From: an uncultured Clostridia bacterium
Lineage (GTDB): Bacteria > Bacillota_A > Clostridia > TANB77 > CAG-508
Reading direction: 5' to 3'
Length of the DNA stretch: 10,788 nucleotides
Assembly (NCBI GenBank): GCA_944393295.1
Contig: CALXZR010000077.1
Span: 1-10,788 of the forward strand
A program made the translations under genes and the position numbers. The notes beneath the pieces were generated by a model. That model worked only from the letters and a program-made list of their open reading frames with translations. It was not told the DNA's origin and did no database searches. Below, piece after piece: positions 1-5,912 of this stretch (position 1 is the first letter of the stretch; each line of letters begins with the position of its first letter).

Positions 1-445
1 TATAATTTTCAAAATCATTTAAAACTTGATTTATGTCATCATATAATTCCTCTGGATTTACTCCTAAATCTAGCATTATTCTAACAGCTATGCTGTCTCC
101 TTCTTTCATAATTCCAATTAATAAATGTTCTGTTCCTATATAATCAGAACCTAGTCTTTTTGCTTCTAAAAAGGCATTTTCTATAATTTTTTTAGTTCTA
201 GGTGTAAATCCGATTACTATAGATTGATTAATTGTATTTATTCCAATTAGCTCTTCAATTTTTTCTATTACATTTTCTGGTGTAACATTTTGTTTTTCTA
301 ATACTTTACTTGCGACACCGCTTTCTTCACAAGCTAAACCGTATAAAATATGTTCTGTACCAATATAATTATGTCCTAATTCAATAGCAAGTTCATTTGC
401 TATCTCTAAAACTTTTTCACCACTTTTAGTAAATTTATATGTCAT
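1..445 (-). CDS. clpC: ATP-dependent Clp protease ATPase subunit ClpC, N-terminal part (runs off window)
   Basis: The first 148 residues of a Clp/Hsp100 AAA+ unfoldase; the rest lies beyond position 1. Two tandem Clp-N repeats are visible, each with the LGHNYIGTEHIL / LGSDYIGTEHLL signature (Glu31 and Glu106). The linker FTPRTKKIIENA matches ClpC rather than ClpB. In Bacillus ClpC the equivalent glutamates help bind phosphoarginine on substrates, but the GTEH motif is common to Clp N-domains generally, so it does not prove phosphoarginine recognition. ClpC unfolds substrates and feeds them to ClpP in the cytoplasm. The ATG at 445 has AAAGGAG about 6-8 nt upstream, and only 21 nt separate it from the mcsB stop, so it is the third gene of the mcsA-mcsB-clpC operon. 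The AAA+ modules are not visible. Confidence 0.93.
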   Translation of the reverse strand, partial: MTYKFTKSGEKVLEIANELAIELGHNYIGTEHILYGLACEESGVASKVLEKQNVTPENVIEKIEELIGINTINQSIVIGFTPRTKKIIENAFLEAKRLGSDYIGTEHLLIGIMKEGDSIAVRIMLDLGVNPEELYDDINQVLNDFENY

Positions 446-466
446 ATAAAACTCCTTTCTAAAAAA

Positions 467-1483
467 TTAATTTTCTTTTATTATATTTTGTAAAGCCTTT
501 GTTCTTTCAGCTTCTAATTCCTCTTTTGTTAAAGTCTTACCTAATAATTTTTGTAGATTTGCTGATTTTGCATATAGAAGCATCTTTTTTATCTTGCAAT
601 CTGTTAACTCCTGTAAAATTCCTAAATCAACACCTAGCTTAACTTCTGATATTAAGCTATTTGCCTCTTCTAAAGACATTCTTCTTGCATATAATAAAAT
701 TCCTAAACTTCTATATATTTCATCTTCTAAATTCTTGCTATTCTGTGCTAAAAATTTTCTTGCTATTCTTTCCTGTTCTACAATTTTTTCTGTAATTACT
801 TTTAAATTTTCTATTGTATCTTTTTCAGAAATACCTAAAGTTTGTCTGTTTGAAATTTGAAACACATCAGAATTTTGTCTACTGTATTCCCCATATTCAT
901 TTTTTATATTCATTCCAAATTTTTCAACAACATCTAAAATCTTTTGAAGGTTACCTGTTTTCTTAAGTCCTGGTAAATGAACTAAAATTGAAGCTTTTAA
1001 ACCTGTTCCAACATTTATTAGTTCACTTGTTAAATATCCAAATTTTTTATCAAAAGCAATTTTTTCTTCGGCTTTTAGTTTATCATCAATTTCAGAAATT
1101 AAATTAAAACAATTATCTAGCTCTAATCCACTGCTAAAAACTTGTATTTGCATATGATTTGATTCATTTACCATTATGCAAATATTTTCTTCATCATTTA
1201 TAGCTATTGCTTCAACATCAGTATTATCTGAAATAAATTCTTGATTTACTAAATTTTTTTCTAATAGACTTTGCTTAGTTATAATATCCATACTTTTTAG
1301 TTTATAAAATTTTAGTCCATAACCTAACTTTGGTAATATCTTATTTACTCTATTAGAACACTCTACTAAATCCTTTTCTGTTGCTTTATATATAAACGGT
1401 AAATCTGCAAAATTTCTTGATAGTTTTATTCTTGTTGACAATACTACATCATTTTCTTTTCCGGGTTCACAATACCAATTCAT
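467..1483 (-). CDS. mcsB: McsB-like protein, probable catalytically degenerate arginine kinase (pseudokinase)
   Basis: 338 residues, slightly shorter than the roughly 350-365 usual for McsB. Family membership is clear: STRIKLSRN (17-24), VNESNHMQIQ (105-114), FGYLTSELINVGTGLKAS (148-165), YGEYS (197-201) and VFQISN (207-212). McsB normally phosphorylates protein arginines, marking them for ClpCP and inactivating CtsR. Compared with remembered McsB and arginine-kinase motifs, key residues are changed: the Cys of TSCPTN is Glu154; the second Glu of NEEDHxR is Ser108 and its Arg is Gln112; nucleotide-binding Arg positions are Lys20, Lys163 and Lys194. The C-terminal RDxRRA phosphoarginine pocket reads L323-E-A-E-R-T. 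Arg18, Glu107 and Glu199 remain. The frame is intact, so this is not a pseudogene in the ordinary sense. The start ATG overlaps the mcsA stop by one base (TAATG), with an AAGGGGG Shine-Dalgarno inside mcsA. It may act as a scaffold or adaptor; that is inference. Confidence 0.9.
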   Translation of the reverse strand: MNWYCEPGKENDVVLSTRIKLSRNFADLPFIYKATEKDLVECSNRVNKILPKLGYGLKFYKLKSMDIITKQSLLEKNLVNQEFISDNTDVEAIAINDEENICIMVNESNHMQIQVFSSGLELDNCFNLISEIDDKLKAEEKIAFDKKFGYLTSELINVGTGLKASILVHLPGLKKTGNLQKILDVVEKFGMNIKNEYGEYSRQNSDVFQISNRQTLGISEKDTIENLKVITEKIVEQERIARKFLAQNSKNLEDEIYRSLGILLYARRMSLEEANSLISEVKLGVDLGILQELTDCKIKKMLLYAKSANLQKLLGKTLTKEELEAERTKALQNIIKEN

Positions 1484-2037
1484 TATTTATTTCCCCCTTC
1501 CTTGCTATCATTATCTTCTTTCTTTTCTTCTTTTAATTTTTTTATTTCATCTCTTATTTTAGCAGCTTCTTCATATTTTTCTTCTTTTACGTATTCTTTG
1601 ATTTTTTCTTCCAATTGTTTAATTTTGTTTTCTTGCGTTGTTTTTTTATCTTTTTCATTAATCTTTTCAATTGTTGTTTCTTGCTTGCTACTTCCTAAAT
1701 ATTCACTTCCTCCTTGAATCCTTTTTAATATTGGATTTAGTTTTTTCTCAAAAGTCCTGTAACAATTTGCACACCCAATTTTTCCTGTATTTAAAAATTC
1801 TTCAAAGCTAGTATTACAATTTTCGCATACTAACTTTGACTCTCTATTTATTAAAGGTATATCATATTCTCCAAAAATTTCTCCAAAAAATCCAGATAAA
1901 TCTATAGGCATACTAAAATCATCTACGCCCACATCTTTTCCACATTTTGAGCATAAATGTAATTCTTGTTTATTTCCATTTATAATTTGAACATATTGTA
2001 TAGTTGCTTCTCTTTTTCCACAACGATCACATAGCAT
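1483..2037 (-). CDS. mcsA: McsA, zinc-finger and UVR-domain partner of McsB
   Basis: 184 residues from the ATG at 2037. Four CxxC pairs are visible (C3/C6, C29/C32, C71/C74, C89/C92), the zinc-binding pattern of McsA. After a low-complexity Lys/Glu/Thr stretch comes a C-terminal UVR (UvrB/UvrC-like) helical hairpin at about 138-170, including EEKYEEAAKIRDEIKKLK. In Bacillus, McsA activates McsB and helps ClpC and CtsR control. An ATG three codons upstream (2046) is in frame but touches the AGGAG motif with no spacing. The ATG at 2037 has AGGAG nine bases upstream, and MLCDRCGK matches the usual MxCxxC start of McsA, so I chose it. First gene of the operon, translationally coupled to mcsB. The segment after the last zinc pair (IQGGSEYLGSSKQ) looks less conserved than usual. 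Confidence 0.92.
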   Translation of the reverse strand: MLCDRCGKREATIQYVQIINGNKQELHLCSKCGKDVGVDDFSMPIDLSGFFGEIFGEYDIPLINRESKLVCENCNTSFEEFLNTGKIGCANCYRTFEKKLNPILKRIQGGSEYLGSSKQETTIEKINEKDKKTTQENKIKQLEEKIKEYVKEEKYEEAAKIRDEIKKLKEEKKEDNDSKEGGNK

Positions 2038-2080
2038 AACTATCATCTCCTATTCTATATTTTACCAATTTCACATATAT

Positions 2081-2109
2081 AATATACTACCAAACAAAAA
2101 AACATTCAA
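2081..2109 (-). promoter_or_regulatory. Possible second mcsA promoter overlapping the hairpin
   Basis: TTGAAT (2104-2109), a 17-base spacer and TATATT (2081-2086) resemble a vegetative promoter (4/6 and 5/6 matches). It would start transcription just after the hairpin at 2101-2127 and give a short mcsA leader of about 40 nt. It overlaps the hairpin stem, and chance AT-rich matches are easy here, so it is a weak call. It competes with the CIRCE-associated promoter further upstream. Confidence 0.35.
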
Positions 2110-2127
2110 ATCCAAAATTTGAATGTT
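2094..2127 (-). terminator. Hairpin with T-run: terminator of the upstream gene or mcsA leader attenuator
   Basis: A perfect 11-bp inverted repeat, AACATTCAAAT (2101-2111) and ATTTGAATGTT (2117-2127), has a 5-base loop. On the minus strand it is followed at once by seven T residues, then GTTTGG; on the plus strand it is followed by five or more T. It is therefore intrinsic-terminator-like in both directions. It lies downstream of the CIRCE and CtsR-like sites but upstream of mcsA. If the operon promoter is the one at 2197-2202, this hairpin sits inside the mcsA leader. Confidence 0.7.
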
Positions 2128-2131
2128 TTTG

Positions 2132-2162
2132 CTATTTTTAGACGTTTTTTGACTATTTTTAG
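2132..2162. repeat. Direct repeat CTATTTTTAG, two copies 21 bp apart
   Basis: CTATTTTTAG occurs at 2132-2141 and 2153-2162, about two helical turns apart. The copies flank and partly overlap the CtsR-like box, and the second runs into the CIRCE arm. The repeat reflects the phased-heptad pattern read on the other strand and probably belongs to the operator rather than being a separate element. Confidence 0.5.
2138..2154 (-). promoter_or_regulatory. CtsR-like operator (heptad direct repeat)
   Basis: On the minus strand the site reads AGTCAAA-AAA-CGTCTAA. The CtsR consensus is RGTCAAA-NAN-RGTCAAA. The first heptad and spacer match perfectly and the second matches 5 of 7 positions. CtsR is the class III heat-shock repressor of Bacillota and classically controls the mcsA-mcsB-clpC operon, so position and sequence agree. 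Further degenerate heptads continue at 10-bp spacing on both sides: TGCTAAA, TAGCAAA and ATTCAAA. Confidence 0.65.
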
Positions 2163-2185
2163 CACTCTTATCTTTTGATTGCTAA
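2159..2185. promoter_or_regulatory. CIRCE element (HrcA operator)
   Basis: TTAGCACTC (2159-2167), nine bases, then GATTGCTAA (2177-2185). The CIRCE consensus is TTAGCACTC-N9-GAGTGCTAA, so 17 of 18 arm positions match and the spacer length is exact. CIRCE is bound by the heat-shock repressor HrcA, classically at groESL and hrcA-grpE-dnaK. Here it lies just downstream of a TATAAT (2197-2202), the usual place near the transcription start, and it heads the mcsA-mcsB-clpC leader. Confidence 0.9.
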
Positions 2186-2190
2186 GTTTT

Positions 2191-2661
2191 TTAAAAATTA
2201 TATTTTTTTTCTGCTCTTTGCTTCATTAAATTATATTTTTTTAGAAAAACTCTTCCTCTATTTACTGTTATCATATCAAAAATTAGACTATATTCATTAT
2301 TGTCTAATATATAATTTACTTTTGCCTTTAACTTTTTATCTTTATAATTAATTATTTTTACATCGTCTGCAATTTCATTTTTTAATAATTTAATTCTTTT
2401 ATCATTTTTAGCTTTTTCTCTTACTTTATCTGTATATCTATTACTTTCTAAATTATCTATTAATCTATCTGCTATTTTTTCTATCTCTACTTTTAAGTCA
2501 TCTACATCTTTATTTGGATAATCCTTTTTGTAATTTTCTAAGCTACTTTCTTCTAAAATATCATTATTCACATTGTATTTTCCTGCATTATACTCATGTA
2601 AAATAAATGAAAAAGCTACAAATATACTAATAATCAAAATTATAATAAATAGTAAATCCAT
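2191..2661 (-). CDS. Unknown membrane-anchored protein
   Basis: 156 residues, family not recognised. Residues 1-21 form one strongly hydrophobic helix (MDLLFIIILIISIFVAFSFIL) without a lipobox or clear cleavage site, so a single-pass anchor is likely. After a polar linker comes a charged helical region (about 55-95, Lys/Asp/Glu rich), then an alternating segment (about 97-150: VKIINYKDKKLKAKVNYIL, EYSLIFDMITVNRGRVFLKKY) that looks like a small beta-rich domain. The ATG has an AGAGGA Shine-Dalgarno about 7 bases upstream. It starts 76 nt after the histidine kinase stop on the same strand, so co-expression with the two-component system is possible. Its last codons overlap the putative mcsA promoter. 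It may be a membrane accessory of the kinase, but nothing shows this. Confidence 0.8.
   Translation of the reverse strand: MDLLFIIILIISIFVAFSFILHEYNAGKYNVNNDILEESSLENYKKDYPNKDVDDLKVEIEKIADRLIDNLESNRYTDKVREKAKNDKRIKLLKNEIADDVKIINYKDKKLKAKVNYILDNNEYSLIFDMITVNRGRVFLKKYNLMKQRAEKKYNF
2197..2202 (-). promoter_or_regulatory. Probable -10 box of the heat-shock operon promoter
   Basis: A perfect TATAAT on the minus strand, 11 bases before the CIRCE element, which puts the start site at about 2190 and CIRCE across the first transcribed bases. No good -35 hexamer is seen 16-18 bases upstream. The box lies inside the last codons of the upstream gene (encoding Tyr-Asn), so base composition could explain it. 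Its fit with the CIRCE position is the main support. Confidence 0.5.
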
Positions 2662-2737
2662 ACTGTTTCCTCTTCTGTTTTTTTTACTTAATTATTTTAT
2701 CAAATAAATATTTTTTTAACAATATATTTTAATAATT

Positions 2738-4066
2738 TTATTTTGGTAATCTAATAGTAAATATTGTTCCTTTTGGTTTATTGTGAGAAGCTTTTATTGT
2801 TCCATTGTGTGCTTTTATTATTACATCTGCAATGGATAGACCTAAGCCACTTCCACCAGTTTCTCTATTACGAGCTTTATCTTCTCTATAAAATCTATCG
2901 AATATATGCTTTATTGCTTCTTCACTAATTCCTATTCCTGTGTCTTTTACTTCAATAACGCATTTTCCATCCTTGCTAAAAGTTGATATTTCTATATTAT
3001 CACCTTTTTCTGTATACTTTATAGCATTATCTAATAATATTACCATTACTTGATATATTTTATTCGAATCTAAATTAGCCTCTTCATTGTATTGCAGATT
3101 TAAAGTTATTTGCTTTTCTTCTAATTCTGCCATTTCTATATAAGGTTTTGCTAATCCTTCAATTAATTCATCTACATCTGTTTTTTCTTTGTTTAATTTT
3201 ATATTGTTTTCATCAGCTCTTGCTAAAGTCATTAAATCCTTAGTAAGCTTAGTTAATCTCTTTGTTTCGTTTAAAGTTAACATTATCTCTTCTGATTTAT
3301 CTATAATTTTTGCATCTGGTTCTTGTAGTAAAAGCTCTTGTTTTGCTTGAATTATAGTAAGTGGAGTTCTTAGCTCATGTGAAGCATTTTGTACGAATTC
3401 CATTTGTTTTTTTAGAGTTTCAGCAATTGGAACTAAAGTCTTTTTTGATAATATATAACTTGCTACAATTGACATTGTAATTCCTGATAATATTGCCACT
3501 GTTATTATATCAAAGTAATGTGATACTAATTCATTTTCACTATCAACATTAATAAGTAATTGAACATATCTAGTGTTATCACTATCTGGGTATAATTCCA
3601 AATTTATTGAACGATAATTATAAGTATTGTTTATCCTTATTTCGTAAATTTTGTTTAAAAGCTTTTCATTAAAATTTAATTGAGTTAAATATTCATTGTA
3701 ACTTCTACCTAAATCTTCTTCATTTAAAACATTTTTATCTTTATCTCTAATAATAACTATAACCTTTGGATTATTAATCTTTCTAGATAATACATAATCT
3801 CTTATTTCATTTATAGAATTTTCAAATTCTTCTTTTTGTATTCCTCTAGTTTCAAAAAAATAATCTGAAAGTCCCTGAATACTATTTTCTGTTTCTAGGT
3901 ATAAATTAGCACATTCCTTTAATGTTAATTCTACAGAGGAGAATGTTATGTTTCTTACTAAGAAAAATACTAATATTCCAAAAATTAAAAATATTATTGC
4001 AAAAGCAGATATATTGTATAGGGTATGTTTTACTATTTGTTTTTTAAATCTATCTTGTTCGTTCAT
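2738..4066 (-). CDS. Membrane sensor histidine kinase, CiaH-like
   Basis: 442 residues. TM1 at about 18-38 and TM2 at about 187-206 enclose an extracytoplasmic sensor region of roughly 147 residues with no recognised fold. The H-box NASHELRTPL carries phospho-acceptor His230. The catalytic ATPase domain shows the N-box (LLDNAIKYT, Asn347), G1 box (DTGIGI, 375-380), F-box (FDRFYR, 389-394) and G2 box (GGSGLGL, 404-410). All expected catalytic motifs are present. No HAMP domain is obvious between TM2 and the H-box; the linker is only about 20 residues. AGGAG lies 5-6 bases ahead of the ATG, and 51 nt separate it from the response regulator stop, so the two form a cognate pair. The input signal is unknown; CiaH-type kinases respond to envelope conditions. 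Confidence 0.93.
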   Translation of the reverse strand: MNEQDRFKKQIVKHTLYNISAFAIIFLIFGILVFFLVRNITFSSVELTLKECANLYLETENSIQGLSDYFFETRGIQKEEFENSINEIRDYVLSRKINNPKVIVIIRDKDKNVLNEEDLGRSYNEYLTQLNFNEKLLNKIYEIRINNTYNYRSINLELYPDSDNTRYVQLLINVDSENELVSHYFDIITVAILSGITMSIVASYILSKKTLVPIAETLKKQMEFVQNASHELRTPLTIIQAKQELLLQEPDAKIIDKSEEIMLTLNETKRLTKLTKDLMTLARADENNIKLNKEKTDVDELIEGLAKPYIEMAELEEKQITLNLQYNEEANLDSNKIYQVMVILLDNAIKYTEKGDNIEISTFSKDGKCVIEVKDTGIGISEEAIKHIFDRFYREDKARNRETGGSGLGLSIADVIIKAHNGTIKASHNKPKGTIFTIRLPK

Positions 4067-4100
4067 TTTATCTCCTTTTTCTTAAACTCAAGAAAACCAC

Positions 4101-4119
4101 AATTTATAAGCTATAAATT
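4101..4119 (-). other. Short inverted repeat between response regulator and kinase genes
   Basis: AATTTATA (4101-4108) and TATAAATT (4112-4119) form an 8-bp AU-only stem with a 3-base loop overlapping the stop codon of the regulator. No T-run follows on the minus strand, so it is not a terminator. It could be a weak processing or translational element, or simply AT-rich chance. Confidence 0.3.
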
Positions 4120-4792
4120 ATTTATCATTCCAAATATACCCTACACCTCTAATTGTTTTTAAATATTTATCGTATCCAATCTTTTTTAGCTCTTTTCTTA
4201 GTCCACTTGCATAGACCTCTATAACATTTGTACTAGTTTCACTATCAAAGCCCCAAATCTTATCGAAGATTTGATCTTTAGTTATTATGGTATTTTTAGA
4301 ATTTAATAAATATTCTAAAACATCAAATTGCTTTCCTTGAAGTACTAATTCTTGTCCATTAAATTTTACTTCTCTATTGTTTAAATCTAAAACTAATTCT
4401 TTAAAAGTAATCGTATTATTTTCTGCATAATTTCCTTTTGCCCTTCTAAGTATTGCATCAATTCTTGCTAGTAATTCTTTTCTCTCAAAAGGCTTTGTTA
4501 TGTAGTCATCTGCGCCATCGTCAAACCCCTTTAGTTTATCATCTAAACCATCCTTTGCAGTTAATATTAAAACAGGGGTAAAAATTTTTTCTTTTCTAAG
4601 TGTTCTTAAAACTTCATATCCATTATATACTGGAAGCATCAAATCTAACAAGATAACATCATATATTCCCTGTTTTGCATACATAATTCCTTCTTCTCCA
4701 TCATATGCAATATCTGCATCATATTTTGGAGAAACACATTGTTCAATTGTTCTTGCTAGAATTTTATCATCTTCTACAATTAAAATCTTCAT
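4118..4792 (-). CDS. OmpR/PhoB-family response regulator, CiaR-like
   Basis: 224 residues, the usual length. The receiver domain (1-118) has the acidic pair Asp8/Asp9, phospho-acceptor Asp50 (VILLDLMLP), Thr78 (LILTAKD) and Lys100 (ITKPF). The C-terminal winged-helix DNA-binding domain (about 128-222) carries QIFDKIWGFDSETSTNVIEV and ends TIRGVGYIW. The stretch around QIFDKIWGFDSET closely resembles CiaR of streptococci, so a CiaRH-like system is a reasonable comparison, but orthology is not established. It is a cytoplasmic transcription factor phosphorylated by the adjacent kinase. The nearest Shine-Dalgarno (AGGAG, 4813-4817) is 20 bases from the ATG, unusually far, with a small palindrome between. 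No in-frame upstream start exists before a stop codon. Confidence 0.95.
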   Translation of the reverse strand: MKILIVEDDKILARTIEQCVSPKYDADIAYDGEEGIMYAKQGIYDVILLDLMLPVYNGYEVLRTLRKEKIFTPVLILTAKDGLDDKLKGFDDGADDYITKPFERKELLARIDAILRRAKGNYAENNTITFKELVLDLNNREVKFNGQELVLQGKQFDVLEYLLNSKNTIITKDQIFDKIWGFDSETSTNVIEVYASGLRKELKKIGYDKYLKTIRGVGYIWNDK

Positions 4793-4799
4793 ATTACTT

Positions 4800-4817
4800 G
4801 CTATTTATAGCTCTCCT
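4800..4817 (-). promoter_or_regulatory. Distant ribosome-binding site with intervening palindrome ahead of the response regulator
   Basis: On the minus strand, AAGGAG is followed by the palindrome GCTATAAATAGC (4800-4811) and then seven bases before the ATG at 4792. The linear spacing is 20 bases; if the GCTA/TAGC stem folds, the effective spacing falls to about 8. The stem is short, so it would be marginally stable. Confidence 0.4.
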
Positions 4818-4835
4818 TTTAAAATTTCCAAATAT

Positions 4836-4841
4836 ATTATA
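4836..4841 (-). promoter_or_regulatory. Possible -10 box for the two-component operon
   Basis: A perfect TATAAT on the minus strand, 43 bases ahead of the response regulator ATG and just after the peptidase stop. No convincing -35 is present at 16-18 bases. No hairpin terminator is seen after the peptidase gene, so read-through from it is also possible. Confidence 0.4.
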
Positions 4842-4863
4842 CCTCAAAAAAATTAAAAATAGC

Positions 4864-5781
4864 TTAAAAACTTACAATATCCTCAAGTAAACTTATTTTT
4901 TCTTTTGAATTTGTATCAATTTTTGCCTTTGCTCCAATAGGAATAACAATTTTAGTTTCAATATGACCAAAATTGTTTGATTTAATAATAGGAAAATCAT
5001 ATTCATTATCTAACACATCTAAAATTATTTTTTCTAATGGAATATTACTCTCATGATTATAGTTTCCTATCCATAGACCTTTTATTTTATTAAATACTCC
5101 ATTTTGTTTCATATAATATAAAAAGTTACTTGCAAAAGCAGGTGGAGTTTCAACACCTAGTTCTTCTAAGAATAAAATTTTATCTGTAAAATCTATACTA
5201 TATTTACCACAAACTAAATTATGTGTTAAATTTAAATTTCCACCTATTAGCTTTCCTTCTGCAAAGCCTTGTTTTAACACTGTATAATCTTCTGGTTTTC
5301 CAAGCGTTTTATCTCCTTCTACAAAACGCTTTATTGCTTCTTTAAAACTAAAATCGGTTTCATCTGTTGCTATTGTTTTAAAATTAGTTCCACTAAAAGT
5401 TATTAATCCTGTTTTTTCTGTTATCATATTAGTTATTGAAGTAATATCGCTATAACCACATATAATTTTGGGATTATTTTTTATTAAATTATAATCTATA
5501 TAATCAAACATTGAATTAGAATTTTCTCCGCCTTTGGCACACCATATCATTTTTATTTCCTTATTAGAAAACATGTAGTTTAAATCTTCTGCTTTTTCTT
5601 TTGGAGAAGCGCTATACCCATTGGTATTAGAAAAAATATTTTTAGAAAACTCTACTTTAAAACCTTTTTCTTCTACTAGCTTTCTTGCTTTTTTTAGTTC
5701 TTCTATTGCATCACCTATTATTGGTCCAGATGGTGCTATAACACCTATCTTATCTCCTAAGTTTAATTTACTTACATTCAT
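4864..5781 (-). CDS. S66-family serine peptidase, MccF-like / LD-carboxypeptidase
   Basis: 305 residues with no signal peptide or membrane segment, so cytoplasmic. The N-terminal signature DKIGVIAPSGP is typical of S66. The nucleophile is Ser111 in CGYSDITS, the likely catalytic Glu lies in LFLEELGVE (Glu206/207), and His273 is in FGHIETKIVIPIG: a complete Ser-Glu-His triad. LD-carboxypeptidases of this family remove the terminal D-Ala from tetrapeptides during murein recycling. The loop here reads KGGENSNSMFDYIDY, which resembles the MccF branch (GGxNSN) more than LdcA (RGGYGxxRLLPYLDY). MccF cleaves microcin C-type peptide-nucleotide conjugates, so detoxification is an alternative role. The ATG has AAAGGA about 8 bases upstream. 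The gene is divergent from the DUF308 gene and sits 71 nt upstream of the two-component pair. Confidence 0.88.
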   Translation of the reverse strand: MNVSKLNLGDKIGVIAPSGPIIGDAIEELKKARKLVEEKGFKVEFSKNIFSNTNGYSASPKEKAEDLNYMFSNKEIKMIWCAKGGENSNSMFDYIDYNLIKNNPKIICGYSDITSITNMITEKTGLITFSGTNFKTIATDETDFSFKEAIKRFVEGDKTLGKPEDYTVLKQGFAEGKLIGGNLNLTHNLVCGKYSIDFTDKILFLEELGVETPPAFASNFLYYMKQNGVFNKIKGLWIGNYNHESNIPLEKIILDVLDNEYDFPIIKSNNFGHIETKIVIPIGAKAKIDTNSKEKISLLEDIVSF

Positions 5782-5814
5782 ACGATTTTTCCTTTCAAAA
5801 TATTTTTTATTTTT

Positions 5815-5828
5815 ATTATAGTATTATA
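5815..5828 (-). promoter_or_regulatory. Possible promoter -10 boxes for the S66 peptidase
   Basis: Two perfect TATAAT hexamers lie at 5823-5828 and 5815-5820 on the minus strand, 33-45 bases ahead of the ATG, in a divergent intergenic region. No clear -35 accompanies either one. The position is plausible; the evidence is composition-sensitive. Confidence 0.4.
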
Positions 5829-5861
5829 AAACTTCAATTTTTTCAACCTATTAATTTTGAA

Positions 5862-5889
5862 TTGATTTTTTGTCAAACAATGATATAAT
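5862..5889 (+). promoter_or_regulatory. Vegetative promoter of the DUF308 gene with extended -10
   Basis: TTGATT (5862-5867), a 16-base spacer and TATAAT (5884-5889). TG at 5881-5882 gives an extended -10 (TGATATAAT). The start site would be about 5896, leaving a leader of under 20 nt with AAAGGAGG (5898-5905) seven bases before the ATG. Confidence 0.65.
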
Positions 5890-5912
5890 TTTTATATAAA
5901 GGAGGTATTTTT

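Noticed and set aside
594..860. Plus-strand open frame opposite mcsB
   Set aside because: Antisense shadow of a clear McsB-family gene; no ribosome-binding site and Ser/Phe/Leu-rich composition typical of reverse-frame translation. The same applies to frames at 1502-1717, 4705-4890, 5621-5821, 6489-6680, 8785-9006, 9808-10014 and 10241-10474.
467..1483. mcsB as a pseudogene
   Set aside because: No frameshift or internal stop, a good ribosome-binding site, overlap with mcsA and retained fold motifs; loss of active-site residues points to a pseudokinase instead.
2038..2046. ATG three codons upstream as the mcsA start
   Set aside because: The AGGAG motif touches this ATG with no spacing, whereas the ATG at 2037 has ideal spacing and matches the usual McsA N-terminus.
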